Of a DNA stretch of 64,000 bases, positions 9,549-19,083 are shown piece by piece (position 1 is the first letter of the stretch; each line of letters starts with the position of its first letter). The notes under the pieces are model-generated. The model made no database searches, had not been told where the DNA came from, and saw only the letters and a list, made by a program, of their open reading frames with translations. The position numbers and the translations under genes are program-made. The stretch is from positions 62,001 through 126,000 of the forward strand of contig CBDAKK010000008.1 of NCBI GenBank assembly GCA_965196605.1. The letters are read 5' to 3'. Source of the DNA: CBDAKK01 sp965196605 (GTDB lineage Bacteria > Spirochaetota > Spirochaetia > WTKD01 > G963693115).

Positions 9549-10985
9549 ATGGCAGTTGAAATAGTACTCCCAAAATTGGGAAACACGGTGGAAGAATGCA
9601 TTATTAGGCAGTGGAATAAAAATGTGGGAGACAGCGTTGCCGTAGATGAAGCATTGTGCGAGGTTGAAACCGACAAAACCACCATGGAAGTTACTGCTAC
9701 TGAGGCGGGTGTTTTGCGCCATGTGTTTTACGCAGCGGGTGATGTTGTGGCTGTTATGAGCGTAATTGCCATAGTCGCCGGTGCTGATGAAGCTATAGAT
9801 GCGCTGGTTGCAAAGCATGAAGGTGCTTCAAATGCGGACGAAACTGTGACAGCACATGCAGAGCATGGCGCGCAAGGCTCACAAAGTCCTCAAGAGGCAG
9901 CGGCGGCTTTAGAAGATGCTGCAGGTTCTACGCAAGCGCAGAGTTCAGGAGATGCCTTAGTGCAACGTGAGCTTGATTACACGCCGCGTGCATGCGCTTA
10001 TTTAGCGCGCATAAATATTCAGCCTGCGCAGTGTACTCGCCACTTTCCTATTTCGCGTGTTTTGAAAACTTCACAGTCGGTGGTAGAGGAAAAAGACCTA
10101 CGCGCCTTTTTTGATGGCATGGCCTCCATAAGCCCTGGGGCGCTTGAGGCGCTTATAGCGCAAGATAAATTTCTGACTATTACACAAGGTAGTGGCGCAG
10201 GTGGCAGAATAATGGCAAGCGACATTGCCGCATTAGAAAGTGTAGCGAGGGCTACGCAGCAAGGCGCGCAGTCTTCCAACTTTGCCACGGGCATGGGAGC
10301 CGCTGCTGAGCACGCGAGGCGCCCGCTTATTAGCATGCGTAAAATAATTGCGCAGAGAATAATGCAGTCCTTACAAAGCACGGCCCAAGTTACGCTTAAT
10401 GCTCAGGCGGACGCGCGGGCTTTGCGAAGGGCGCGTGCGCATTACAAAGAGCGCGCTTTGCCTATTAGCATCAACGACATGCTTTTGTACATTGTGGCGC
10501 GCGTGCTTAAGGAGCATGTGTGGGCAAACAGCTTGTTGGTGGGCGATGCGATTATTGAGTACAGAGAAGTGAACATGGGCTGTGCGGTGCAAACGCCCAA
10601 GGGACTCATGGTGCCGTGCATTGCCAACGCATCCGATAAAAATATAGAAGTGCTTTCTGCTGAAATGAAAAGTTTAGCTACGAAGTGCAAGGATGGCAGT
10701 ATTACGCCAGACGAGTTGGAGGGCGCCACCTTCACGCTGAGCAACTTGGGGGCTTTGGGGGTTCAGACTTTCACGCCTATTTTGAATGCGCCGCAGACGG
10801 GAATTTTGGGCGTTGGGGGTGTTGACATACGCGCCGTGGAAATTGGGGAAGATGAATTTGTCTTTAGGCCTTGCTTACACTTGTCGCTTACCTTTGACCA
10901 CCGGGCATATGACGGCGCGGATGGCGCAGTGCTATTGAAGGCATTTGCGGATGCTATTGCTGCTTTTGATGTTGAAAAGTCATGA
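9549..10985 (+). CDS. 2-oxoacid dehydrogenase E2 (dihydrolipoyl acyltransferase)
   Basis: Core acyltransferase of a pyruvate/acetoin/branched-chain type dehydrogenase complex; 478 aa. An N-terminal lipoyl domain (residues 1-77) has the lipoylation motif VETDKTTMEV. An Ala/Gln/Glu-rich linker follows (about 80-135), then a degenerate E1/E3-binding segment starting PRACAYLARINI. The catalytic domain, from about 250, ends with the active-site motif DHRAYDGADG. It begins 18 bases after the aldolase gene and is followed 26 bases on by E3, so the genes form one operon. Substrate preference cannot be read from sequence. Since E1 is disrupted downstream, this E2 probably has no partner from this locus. 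Confidence 0.88.
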   Translation: MAVEIVLPKLGNTVEECIIRQWNKNVGDSVAVDEALCEVETDKTTMEVTATEAGVLRHVFYAAGDVVAVMSVIAIVAGADEAIDALVAKHEGASNADETVTAHAEHGAQGSQSPQEAAAALEDAAGSTQAQSSGDALVQRELDYTPRACAYLARINIQPAQCTRHFPISRVLKTSQSVVEEKDLRAFFDGMASISPGALEALIAQDKFLTITQGSGAGGRIMASDIAALESVARATQQGAQSSNFATGMGAAAEHARRPLISMRKIIAQRIMQSLQSTAQVTLNAQADARALRRARAHYKERALPISINDMLLYIVARVLKEHVWANSLLVGDAIIEYREVNMGCAVQTPKGLMVPCIANASDKNIEVLSAEMKSLATKCKDGSITPDELEGATFTLSNLGALGVQTFTPILNAPQTGILGVGGVDIRAVEIGEDEFVFRPCLHLSLTFDHRAYDGADGAVLLKAFADAIAAFDVEKS

Positions 10986-11011
10986 GCTTATGAAATTATG
11001 AAGAGGTTATT

Positions 11012-12400
11012 ATGGAACAATACGATGTAATCGTAATTGGTGGTGGTCCTGGTGGTTACCACGCAGCGCACCTTGCGGGAAGTAAAGGAATGAAAACCTT
11101 GCTTGTGGAGCAAGAGGCGCTTGGAGGCACTTGTCTGAATTGGGGGTGCATACCCACAAAGACGCTGCTCAATGTTGCAAAGCACAAAAGCTACGGTGAA
11201 AAGCTGGAAAAAATGGGGCTTGCCACTACCAGCACCTATGCGCATGAAACTGCCTTGCACTGGAAAAACGAGGTTGTGAAAACCCTGCAGCGTCATGTAG
11301 GGGCTATGCTTAAAAAAAGCAAGGCGGACGTGGTCACGGGTGTGGCTAGCATAGAGAAGCTTTCAGCTGATGAAAAGCGTGTAGTGGTGAAGGGTGAAAC
11401 CAATGCTGTGTACAGCGCAAAGCAGCTTATTGTGGCGAGTGGGGTGGAGAGTTACATTCCGCCTATTGAGGGCATACAAGACGTGGCTGTGTGCACTAGT
11501 AGGGACATGCTTGAGCTTGAGAAAGTGCCACAAAAGCTTGCCATTGTTGGCGGCGGTGTCATTGGCATTGAGTTTGCCTCACTCTTTGCGCAGCTGGGGT
11601 CTAAGGTTGCGGTCTTTGAGGCCTTACCGAGCATTTTGCCCATGATGGATGGAGAAAGTGCCGCGCTGCTTCAACAGACTTTGAGTGCCGAACAGGGCAT
11701 AGAGTTTTTTTGTGGCGCGAAGGTGCAGCGCATTGAAAAACAAAAACTCGTCTTTACTAACGCCGAGGGAGCAGAGGCTTCGTATGCATACGACGAAGTA
11801 CTGGTAAGCGTTGGGCGCAAGAGAGACATGCAGCCCTTTGCTACCGTGGGCTTGCAGGTTTCAAAAACCAACATTGTCGTTGATGAGCGCATGATGACCA
11901 ACATTCCGGGCGTGTATGCAATTGGTGATGTGGCGGGCAGCTTGCAACTTGCGCATGTAGCCTACAGAATGGCAGAGGTTGCCGTCGATGCTATGAACGG
12001 TGGGCACTCTCAGATGCGCTACACAGCCGTGCCCATGGTGGTCTACGCTAACCCCGAGTTGGCAAGCTGTGGCTTGAGTGAAGCGCAAGCTAGCGAGCAG
12101 GGCTATGAACCCGTTGCGGCTGCTTTGCCTGTTGCGGTAAGCGGACGCGCGCTGGCTGAGTACGGCACGGGGGTAAAGGGCACATGCAAAATTGTAGCGG
12201 ATGCAAAGAGTGCAATGGTTCTTGGTGTGCACATGGTAGGTCCTACGGCAAGTGAAATTATTTCTGCTGCCGCGGTAATTTTGGAAGCGGGCTTGCGCGT
12301 TCGTGAGCTCAGCGAAATTATTTTCCCGCACCCCACCGTGGGTGAAATTATACACAACGTCAGCATGGCCTTGCTACAAAAAATAAAAGGAATTACCTAA
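11012..12400 (+). CDS. lpdA: Dihydrolipoyl dehydrogenase (E3)
   Basis: FAD-dependent disulfide oxidoreductase that reoxidises the lipoyl group of E2 with NAD; 462 aa. Seen: FAD-binding GGGPGGYHAAHLA (residues 9-21), redox-active disulfide GGTCLNWGCIPTK, NAD-binding GGGVIGIEFASLFAQLG, a second FAD motif AIGDVAG, and the C-terminal catalytic HPTVGEI, whose His acts across the dimer. An AGG ribosome site lies in gaagaggttattatgg. All catalytic residues are present, so the protein should work and could also serve other lipoyl enzymes if this complex is lost. Confidence 0.95.
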   Translation: MEQYDVIVIGGGPGGYHAAHLAGSKGMKTLLVEQEALGGTCLNWGCIPTKTLLNVAKHKSYGEKLEKMGLATTSTYAHETALHWKNEVVKTLQRHVGAMLKKSKADVVTGVASIEKLSADEKRVVVKGETNAVYSAKQLIVASGVESYIPPIEGIQDVAVCTSRDMLELEKVPQKLAIVGGGVIGIEFASLFAQLGSKVAVFEALPSILPMMDGESAALLQQTLSAEQGIEFFCGAKVQRIEKQKLVFTNAEGAEASYAYDEVLVSVGRKRDMQPFATVGLQVSKTNIVVDERMMTNIPGVYAIGDVAGSLQLAHVAYRMAEVAVDAMNGGHSQMRYTAVPMVVYANPELASCGLSEAQASEQGYEPVAAALPVAVSGRALAEYGTGVKGTCKIVADAKSAMVLGVHMVGPTASEIISAAAVILEAGLRVRELSEIIFPHPTVGEIIHNVSMALLQKIKGIT

Positions 12401-12502
12401 TATTGTATTAAACGCATGTGATTGTAATCTTGACATTATTGGCAGAGTTGCGTTTTTAGTTGATAGCGTAAGCGATAAAGGGGTACCCTATAAAGGTAGT
12501 CA

Positions 12503-14848
12503 ATGATTAATGAAAGGATAACAGAAAATATAGTTAGAGCTCATTTGCATGACGATTACCTGTTCAAAAGTAATCATGTAATTGTTGAAGAACAATCATC
12601 AGAAAATAATAAAATAAATAAGCTTTTGTCTAATGCTTCTAAAAGTGGTAATGGAAAAGGGTATCCTGAATTTATTGTCCAATATAGTGAAGATGATAAT
12701 GTAATAATAGTTATTGAATGTAAGGCAGAAATTGCAAAGCATGAGAGTTTAGAGAGAACACAATACAATGATTATGCTGTGGATGGTGTTTTATTGTATG
12801 CTTCCTTTTTGTCTAAGGAATACGATGTTATTGCGATTGCAGTCAGTGGCAATGACCTACATACAAAAATATCTCATTTTTTACAACTAAAGGGAACACA
12901 GAAGGCTCATAATATTTTTAATGATGATACTTTTTTAAGCCTCGAAGATTATTTGAATGGATACAAAACAGACGAAAGAAAATTTAATCAGGATTTTCAA
13001 GAGTTGTTGAAGTTCTCTAAGACTCTAAACGACAAACTGCATTCCTTAAAGGTCAAAGAGGGTGAAAGAAGTTTACTTATTAGTGGAACATTAATAGCTT
13101 TAACGGATAAGGCATTTGTAAATAGTTACAAGTACGAAACGCCACAGTCGTTAGCAAATTTATTAGTTAATAAAATTGATGAAAAATTATCATCCGTTCA
13201 AACTCAGCATATTACAGATATTACTTCATCGTATTCATTCATAAAAACTCACACTATTCTTGCACAGCAAACAGGAAAGTTGAAAGAGATCATCGATGCA
13301 ATAGACGAGAGGATACATAGCTTTATTAAAACCTATAAATACTTTGATATATTAGGACAGTTTTATATAGAGTTTTTACGCTACGCTAATAATGACAAAG
13401 GATTAGGAATAGTTTTAACTCCTCCGCATATAACAGAATTATTTTGTGAAATAGCTAGTGTGAACAAGGATAGCGTAGTTTTAGATACTTGTACAGGGAC
13501 AGGTGGTTTTTTGATTTCTGCTATGCAAAAGATGATTGTTGATGCTGGGGGTGATAAAGAAAGGGAAAGGCGTATTAAAGAGAAACAAATTGTAGGAGTT
13601 GAATTACAACATGATATTTATTCATTACTCTGCTCTAACATGTATATACACGGGGATGGAAGGAGTAATTTAATGAAGGGCAGTTGTTTTGATGAAAATA
13701 TCAAAGAACAAATTGCAACATTTAAGCCTAATGTTGGGTTTTTAAATCCTCCTTATAAAATCAACAAAGATGATACAGAGGAGCTCCAATTTGTCTTAAA
13801 TAACTTAGAACAACTAGAAAAAGGGGGGTGTTGTGTGGCTATTATCCCCATGAGTTCCGTTATTGAAGAAACAGAAATAAGTCATGCCTTAAAGAAAAAA
13901 CTACTAGATAACCATACGCTGGATGCTGTTCTTTCTATGCCAAATGAATTATTCTACAACTCTAAAGTCTCAGTGGCGACTTGCGTATGCGTATTTAAAG
14001 CAAAAGAAAGACACCCCCAATCTTATAAGACATATTTTGCAATATGGTGTAATGATGGTTTTATAAAAATAAAAAATACCGGTAGAACTGATTACCATAA
14101 TCAATGGGATGCTATAAAAAACAGTTGGCTAATTAATTATAAGAATAAGGACACTAAAATTGGACATAGCATTAAAAAAGCTATCTCACATCAAGATGAG
14201 TGGTGTAGCGAAGCATTTATTGAAATAGATTATAAAAGTATCACTAAAGAGTGTTTCGAGGAGTTTGTAAGGAATTATATAAACAATTTATTTTCATTAA
14301 AAAAAATAAATTCGATTGTAAATAATAGCAGCAACCATCAATCTTTTAGATTGGAAGATAGAAAATTCTTATCTTTTAATGTAACAGGAAACGATGGGCT
14401 ATTTGAAATTTCAAAAGGCGAAAGGTTGAATAAACTTGATAGAAAAAATGGTCTCATTCCATTATTAACATCAACTTCTTTAAATAATGGAATATCTCAA
14501 TTTATAGACAAAGATTTTTTTATAGGAGAAAAAAAATTGTTTAAAAATAAAATTACTATTGATATGCTCTCTAATGTATTTTTTCATGGCTATGAGTATT
14601 TTAGTGATGACAATATACATACTTTAATTTTGAAAGACAAATATAAAAAGCAAGAAAGTGTTTTTGTAAATATTTTCATCGCAGTATTATTGCAAAAATT
14701 GAGTATTAGATATCAATATGGACGTCAAGTTCGTCTTAAAAGACTTACTAGTGAAACAATATCATTGCCTGTAGACAATGATAATGAACCAGATTGGCAA
14801 TTTATGGAGAATTACATAAAATCATTGCCGTATAGTAGTAATTTATAG
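12503..14848 (+). CDS. Single-chain restriction-modification enzyme (type IIG-like), copy 1
   Basis: Predicted combined endonuclease, N6-adenine methyltransferase and specificity protein, 781 aa. N-terminus: a PD-(D/E)XK-like pattern with PEF (about residue 55) and VIECKAE (E72, K74). Middle: TPPHITELF, SAM motif I DTCTGTGGFL (328-337) and catalytic NPPY (415-418). C-terminus: an HsdS-like target-recognition region (about 620-781) with a run of the LIPLLTSTSLNNGIS type. Base composition is far more AT-rich than the flanking E3 and E1 genes and the codon use differs, suggesting transfer. It separates E3 from E1 in what is otherwise one dehydrogenase operon. I see no inverted repeats around it. 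Recognition site unknown. Confidence 0.8.
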   Translation: MINERITENIVRAHLHDDYLFKSNHVIVEEQSSENNKINKLLSNASKSGNGKGYPEFIVQYSEDDNVIIVIECKAEIAKHESLERTQYNDYAVDGVLLYASFLSKEYDVIAIAVSGNDLHTKISHFLQLKGTQKAHNIFNDDTFLSLEDYLNGYKTDERKFNQDFQELLKFSKTLNDKLHSLKVKEGERSLLISGTLIALTDKAFVNSYKYETPQSLANLLVNKIDEKLSSVQTQHITDITSSYSFIKTHTILAQQTGKLKEIIDAIDERIHSFIKTYKYFDILGQFYIEFLRYANNDKGLGIVLTPPHITELFCEIASVNKDSVVLDTCTGTGGFLISAMQKMIVDAGGDKERERRIKEKQIVGVELQHDIYSLLCSNMYIHGDGRSNLMKGSCFDENIKEQIATFKPNVGFLNPPYKINKDDTEELQFVLNNLEQLEKGGCCVAIIPMSSVIEETEISHALKKKLLDNHTLDAVLSMPNELFYNSKVSVATCVCVFKAKERHPQSYKTYFAIWCNDGFIKIKNTGRTDYHNQWDAIKNSWLINYKNKDTKIGHSIKKAISHQDEWCSEAFIEIDYKSITKECFEEFVRNYINNLFSLKKINSIVNNSSNHQSFRLEDRKFLSFNVTGNDGLFEISKGERLNKLDRKNGLIPLLTSTSLNNGISQFIDKDFFIGEKKLFKNKITIDMLSNVFFHGYEYFSDDNIHTLILKDKYKKQESVFVNIFIAVLLQKLSIRYQYGRQVRLKRLTSETISLPVDNDNEPDWQFMENYIKSLPYSSNL

Positions 14849-14892
14849 TTATTTTTATAAAATAAACAAAAATAAAACATAAGGAAAATCAC

Positions 14893-15546
14893 ATGGCAAA
14901 AAAAATACCTATTCACATAGAAACAATACGCAAGACGGAGGTGTTGGAACTACCTACCATTCCCGTAAACGCGTATAAGGAGAACTTTTCTGAAGAAGTG
15001 AAACGCTACGGAAAAGAAAGACTTGTTTTCGTGCTGCAGAGCATGATGATGATACGAGAGTTTGAAAACATGCTGAACAGCATTAAAAAACTTGGTGAGT
15101 ACGAAGGCATTGCATATACGCACCTTGGGCCTGCGCACCTTTCCATTGGACAGGAGAGCGCGGCGGTGGGGCAGGCACTGGCCTTAGAAAACAACGATGT
15201 AATCTTTGGCTCTCACAGAAGCCATGGTGAAATTATTGCAAAGTGCCTCTCGTCCATACACACGCTTGATGAGCAAGAGTTGCAAGCCATTTTAGAAGGC
15301 TACGATGGCGGGCACATGTACGCCGTACTGGAGCAACACCACAAGTCGGACTCGCTGCGCGATTTTGCCATGCACTACATTCTCTACGGCCTGCTTGCCG
15401 AAATTTTTGCACGAGGTAATGGCATAAACAAAGGGCTTGGTGGGTCTATGCACGCATTTTTTAGCCCCTTTGGTAGCATGCCCAACAACGCCATTGTGGG
15501 GGGCAGCGCGGACATAGGCGTGGGCGCAGCGCTGTATAAAAAAATA
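14893..15546 (+). pseudogene. 2-oxoacid dehydrogenase E1 (fused alpha/beta), 5' part, interrupted by transposon
   Basis: First 218 codons of a thiamine-diphosphate-dependent E1 with alpha and beta domains in one chain. The fragment covers the N-terminus of the alpha domain, including HLGPAHLSIGQESAAVGQ, GSHRSHGEI and GLGGSMHAF, typical of E1 alpha. The open frame runs on into the transposon end and stops at 15570. Removing the element and one copy of the 8-base target duplication joins codon 218 (ATA) in frame to 19092, restoring ALYKKINQQGG and an 818-aa protein. The ATG at 14893 has AAGGAA upstream. The fragment alone lacks the thiamine-diphosphate motif, so it should be inactive. Confidence 0.9.
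15539..15546. repeat. Target-site duplication, left copy
   Basis: The octamer aaaaaata abuts the left inverted repeat of the element and recurs at 19084-19091 directly after the right one. Eight bases is the duplication length known for IS1595-family insertions. Confidence 0.88.
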
Positions 15547-15574
15547 CGGAATTATCACTTTATAGGTTGATATA
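15547..15574. repeat. Left terminal inverted repeat of the IS1595-family element
   Basis: Begins cggaattatcacttt and is complementary to 19056-19083, with one mismatch at the 25th base (T here; C in the right end when read inward). Confidence 0.9.
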
Positions 15575-15612
15575 ATCACGCACACTTTTTGCAATGAAAG
15601 TATACAGAGTAT

Positions 15613-18114
15613 TTATGTAATAAATTTCCCGTATTCCGACAACATAGACATTTCTTTGTTTATTTCATTTTTATGATTAAAAATGTCTTTAATACTTTTT
15701 TTAATTTGCTCTTTTTTTTTCTCACATTTGTGTATAGGTAATAATAATTCTCTCCAGCGTTCCCCAATATTCGGCAAAGTAGTATCTATCATTATTTTGT
15801 TGTATAGTTGCTTTTGTGTCATATGGTTAGAAAACAAGTACATTAAATAATGTGGGTCTATTCCATAATCATTATGTTGTTTATTTACTCGTAAAACGTA
15901 GCAATGAGAATTTACTAGAACATCTAAATCATACTTAGTCAGTAAAGCAACGCTGCCTATTCTGTAGCTACCTTCTTTTACAAAGATTATATCATTTTCC
16001 TGTAGATTTTCTTTGTTGCCCTTTACTCTATTATATTCTGATTCTGGTATCATGGAAGCAGGATTTTTATACACACCCCAATTAACAACATCATCTACAC
16101 GCACATAAGGAATATCCCCAAATCCTTTCAGTTCTGACTTAGGCGATCCATGACCACGATATACTACTTTTATGATATTCTCATCTATGAATTTCTGAAC
16201 AGGTATCAATACAATATTGTGTTTTTTTGCCTCTTCTTCTAATTGCGTTATGTTGTGCTTCCAGTAGTATCTAGGAACAAGAATACTTCCATAATTGATT
16301 TCATCTTTTTTCAAAGCAAAAGTATATATATTTTTCTTATTTTCAATATTTTCTAACTCTTTTTCTATGTTTTTAGTATCATCCCATATTTCATTAGTTA
16401 TGCGGCCTTGCTTGTCTACTCTATAGATTGTTTCACCTCGATGGTCATGTCCCATATTTTCGGCAATCCCCATAGCTATATTGCCTTGTTGCTTCTGCTT
16501 TTTTGCTATTAATAAACAAGTTTTAGCGTTACAATACGGTCTGAAAGTATTGTGAGGCAAATCAATTATATGCGATATATTCATTTGTTGTTTTATATAT
16601 TGTAAAATGTGTTTTTTCGTTGGAGCATGGAAATAAGTCTCAGGCAATATAATCGCTAATGTACCACCATCTTTTAAAAGATTGATACATCTTTCTATAA
16701 ATAACTCTTGTGGTGGAGTTTCTTTTACTTTTTCAGTTTTCACCCATGCATTAGTCTCTTTTTCATACTTATATTTGTGTCCTAAATCAAAATATTTACT
16801 ATCATGTTTATTTACTTTTATCTTTGAACCAAATGGCGGGTTGGTTACCACATAATCAAATTTTTTTAGTTGGTTATCTTCTAGTAATAATTCCTTAGAC
16901 TTTGTTTGAAACTCTTGTAATGGATGTAGCGTATTTTCTTGAACTATTTTACTTTTACCATCCCCCAATATAGTCATGTACGCTTTTGCAATTCTGACTA
17001 AATCATGTTCCTTATAAATTCCGTAAATACATTTTTCTGCCATTTCTTTTTTGTGCATTGAAAATAAAACTTCATCATTTGTGGAGTATCTTTTATCATT
17101 TATCATTGACTTCCATAAATAATCTAAAACATATACAAGAAATCCGCCTGACCCACATGCTGGATCAATAATTAAACTACCTAAAGTTGGTTTTATAATG
17201 TTTACCGCAAGTCTTATTACTTCCCTAGGTGTAAAAAATTCCCCCTTCTCCCCAACCAGCTTACTTTCTGCAAATACTTCAAATGCCTCTCCTATTACAT
17301 CCTTCTCTGTATTTAGTAAAGAATAATTCTGCAACTCTGCAACAACTTGTGATATAGATTTGTCATCTAAAGTAATTCCTTCTGATGGAAGAAAGATATT
17401 GTCCTCTTTTATATCTTCTTTGACAGAAGAAAAAAGCTTTTTTATTCTACTCGCACACTTACTATACTCATTTTTTAATAAATCGTTTGTTTTTTTCTGC
17501 TCAAATCTAAAATCGGGTATGCTATTTCTTTTATATTTTTCGTCCCATAGTTTACAAAAAATAATCTTTATCATCTCGCTGCCTAGCTTTTCTTTTCTAC
17601 TAATATTTGTATTGGAATACAAGGTGGTTAGTATCTTTTTAAAGATAGGTTTTAAGTTTTTTATTGGTCTTAATTTTGATTTATCGAAATATCCTATTGT
17701 CTCTATACTTTCGCCATATTTTGGAATATTAAATATAAAATTTTTTTTTACTTGACCATCTGCAGACTTATATAAATACTCAATGTCTTCCCCATTAGTC
17801 CAAACTCCCCATGTACATGAACACGCTGACATATAACTTATCAATTGGGCAACACCATCTTTTTTATCAATACTTTTTGTTTCAACTATGCCTAATATGT
17901 CTTTGTGTTGTTCCCTATTGACAGAATCATTAAAAATCACGATGTCTGCTTTTTCTTTTCTTTGACTACCTCGTTGTATAGTAACTTCTATATCAATATT
18001 TTTTTTAGGATAATCATAATCTTGGCAGAGTATTTGCTCATATTTTTGTCTTGTTTTTTCTTCAGGAAGATTGGTATTAATTTTTTTTCCTGTGGCAAAA
18101 TCTATACCCAGCAT
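15613..18114 (-). CDS. Single-chain restriction-modification enzyme (type IIG-like), copy 2, transposon passenger
   Basis: Predicted nuclease-methyltransferase-specificity fusion, 833 aa. N-terminal domain resembles the HsdR N-terminal PD-(D/E)XK nuclease: KADIVIF (D57) and GIVETKS (E78, K80). A helical linker leads to the N6-methyltransferase: GEFFTPREV (291-299), SAM motif I DPACGSGGFL (317-326) and catalytic NPPFGS (425-430). The last ~200 residues resemble an HsdS half with IPYVRVDDVVNWG and a terminal coiled helix rich in K and E. The ATG lies three bases after the transposase stop, and its AGGAAA ribosome site lies inside the transposase gene, so translation is probably coupled. It is not closely alike to the 12503-14848 protein in order of motifs or sequence. 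Recognition site unknown. Confidence 0.82.
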   Translation of the reverse strand: MLGIDFATGKKINTNLPEEKTRQKYEQILCQDYDYPKKNIDIEVTIQRGSQRKEKADIVIFNDSVNREQHKDILGIVETKSIDKKDGVAQLISYMSACSCTWGVWTNGEDIEYLYKSADGQVKKNFIFNIPKYGESIETIGYFDKSKLRPIKNLKPIFKKILTTLYSNTNISRKEKLGSEMIKIIFCKLWDEKYKRNSIPDFRFEQKKTNDLLKNEYSKCASRIKKLFSSVKEDIKEDNIFLPSEGITLDDKSISQVVAELQNYSLLNTEKDVIGEAFEVFAESKLVGEKGEFFTPREVIRLAVNIIKPTLGSLIIDPACGSGGFLVYVLDYLWKSMINDKRYSTNDEVLFSMHKKEMAEKCIYGIYKEHDLVRIAKAYMTILGDGKSKIVQENTLHPLQEFQTKSKELLLEDNQLKKFDYVVTNPPFGSKIKVNKHDSKYFDLGHKYKYEKETNAWVKTEKVKETPPQELFIERCINLLKDGGTLAIILPETYFHAPTKKHILQYIKQQMNISHIIDLPHNTFRPYCNAKTCLLIAKKQKQQGNIAMGIAENMGHDHRGETIYRVDKQGRITNEIWDDTKNIEKELENIENKKNIYTFALKKDEINYGSILVPRYYWKHNITQLEEEAKKHNIVLIPVQKFIDENIIKVVYRGHGSPKSELKGFGDIPYVRVDDVVNWGVYKNPASMIPESEYNRVKGNKENLQENDIIFVKEGSYRIGSVALLTKYDLDVLVNSHCYVLRVNKQHNDYGIDPHYLMYLFSNHMTQKQLYNKIMIDTTLPNIGERWRELLLPIHKCEKKKEQIKKSIKDIFNHKNEINKEMSMLSEYGKFIT

Positions 18115-18117
18115 CTT

Positions 18118-18999
18118 TTAATTTCCTAACAAATTGCTTAGCAGTCCATGAAATGCCGCTGTATTATGACGATTATTGAACCTGTACGTGAATTCATCTA
18201 TGTACTTGGTCAAGTACTTCTTACTAACTTTGTGAAAGTTACCTAGTATACCGCGCTTAAGAATAGCCCAAAAGCTTTCAATGGTATTGGTGTGTACCGC
18301 ACCACCACTCACATACTCCCGTTGATGATTGACCTGCAAGTGATCAATAAGCTTGTGCATACTCATGTACCCTTTGTACTCATCTGTGATAAGTGTAGCA
18401 CATGTCGTGTCTACGTACTTGCGCACTAAGCTCTTAAGCCCCTTGGCGCGCAATCTAATTTTGTCAACGTGCTCCACTTTCACTTTACCTTCACGCTCAA
18501 TCATACCGACCACACATTCTTTGTTTGTTCCTCGCCCTCGTGGATGTTGCGTGTCGTCATCCTTGCTACTCTTGCGTGGCTTACCTCCTACGTATGTCTC
18601 GTCCATTTCTACGATGCCTCTAAGCAACTCCCCGTCTTGCTCCTTCATAGCTTTGCGTATTCTGTGAGACAATGAAAATGCTGTCTTCTGTGGAATTTCT
18701 AACTCTCTTGCTAACTGCATGCTCGATATCCCTTTCTTTGCATTGAGAATGAGCGATATTGCGAGAAACCATTTTTGTAATGGTAAGCGCGTGTCGTGCA
18801 TAATTGTACCAACTGTTACGCTAAATGACTTACGGCATGTGTTACAGTGATGTCTGTACTGCGACTTATAATTAAGTGGGTAAGTGTTTTCGCTATTGCA
18901 ATACGCACATCGTGGCTTATCACCCCACCGTAATTGCTCAAGATGCTTTACGCAACTTTCTTGTGTTGGAAATTGTTTGAATATCTGTATAATGTTCAT
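18118..18999 (-). CDS. IS1595-family transposase
   Basis: Cuts and joins the element ends; 293 aa. N-terminal zinc ribbon with C31/C34 and C52/C55, then a helix-turn-helix segment (MQLARELEIPQKTAFSL). The catalytic ISXO2-like domain shows D133 (MDETYVGG), D206 (TDEYKGY), N238 (HTNTIESFW) and K248 (LKRG), the DDNK pattern of this family instead of the usual DDE. Length is normal and no frame is broken. The start ATG is preceded by AAGGAG. It is the first gene of a two-gene operon with the RM passenger, read from a promoter at the right end. Confidence 0.93.
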   Translation of the reverse strand: MNIIQIFKQFPTQESCVKHLEQLRWGDKPRCAYCNSENTYPLNYKSQYRHHCNTCRKSFSVTVGTIMHDTRLPLQKWFLAISLILNAKKGISSMQLARELEIPQKTAFSLSHRIRKAMKEQDGELLRGIVEMDETYVGGKPRKSSKDDDTQHPRGRGTNKECVVGMIEREGKVKVEHVDKIRLRAKGLKSLVRKYVDTTCATLITDEYKGYMSMHKLIDHLQVNHQREYVSGGAVHTNTIESFWAILKRGILGNFHKVSKKYLTKYIDEFTYRFNNRHNTAAFHGLLSNLLGN

Positions 19000-19034
19000 A
19001 GGTACTCCTTGCTTTATTTGTGTTCGTTATACTT

Positions 19035-19063
19035 AATATAGCAAGGTAGTATTTTTATGTCAA
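19035..19063 (-). promoter_or_regulatory. Promoter of the transposase/RM operon, -35 box inside the inverted repeat
   Basis: Minus strand TTGACA (19063-19058), spacer of 17, TATATT (19040-19035), about 35 bases before the transposase start. The -35 hexamer is part of the right inverted repeat; the single base that differs between the two ends makes it a consensus TTGACA here and TTGATA at the left end. Confidence 0.65.
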
Positions 19064-19083
19064 CCTATAAAGTGATAATTCCG
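19056..19083. repeat. Right terminal inverted repeat of the IS1595-family element
   Basis: Ends in gtgataattccg and is complementary to 15547-15574 (24 perfect, 27 of 28). The next eight bases are the right target duplication. Confidence 0.9.

Larger units (their letters stand above)
15547..19083 (-). mobile_element. IS1595-family transposable element with a restriction-modification passenger gene
   Basis: A 3,537-bp element bounded by inverted repeats (15547-15574 and 19056-19083) that match perfectly for 24 bases and at 27 of 28. It is flanked by the 8-bp direct repeat aaaaaata. It contains a transposase gene (18118-18999) and a large RM gene (15613-18114), both on the minus strand with only three bases between them. 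Base composition is AT-rich against the E1 gene it splits. The family is defined by the transposase (zinc ribbon plus DDNK residues), the 8-bp duplication and the termini. Passenger genes are known in this family; a full single-chain RM enzyme as passenger is the notable point. Both genes and both ends look intact, so it may still move. Confidence 0.9.

Noticed and set aside
12401..12502. Small gene ending in GVPYKGSQ just before the first RM gene
   Set aside because: The frame has no ATG, GTG or TTG start and is short; it may be a remnant, but nothing supports it.
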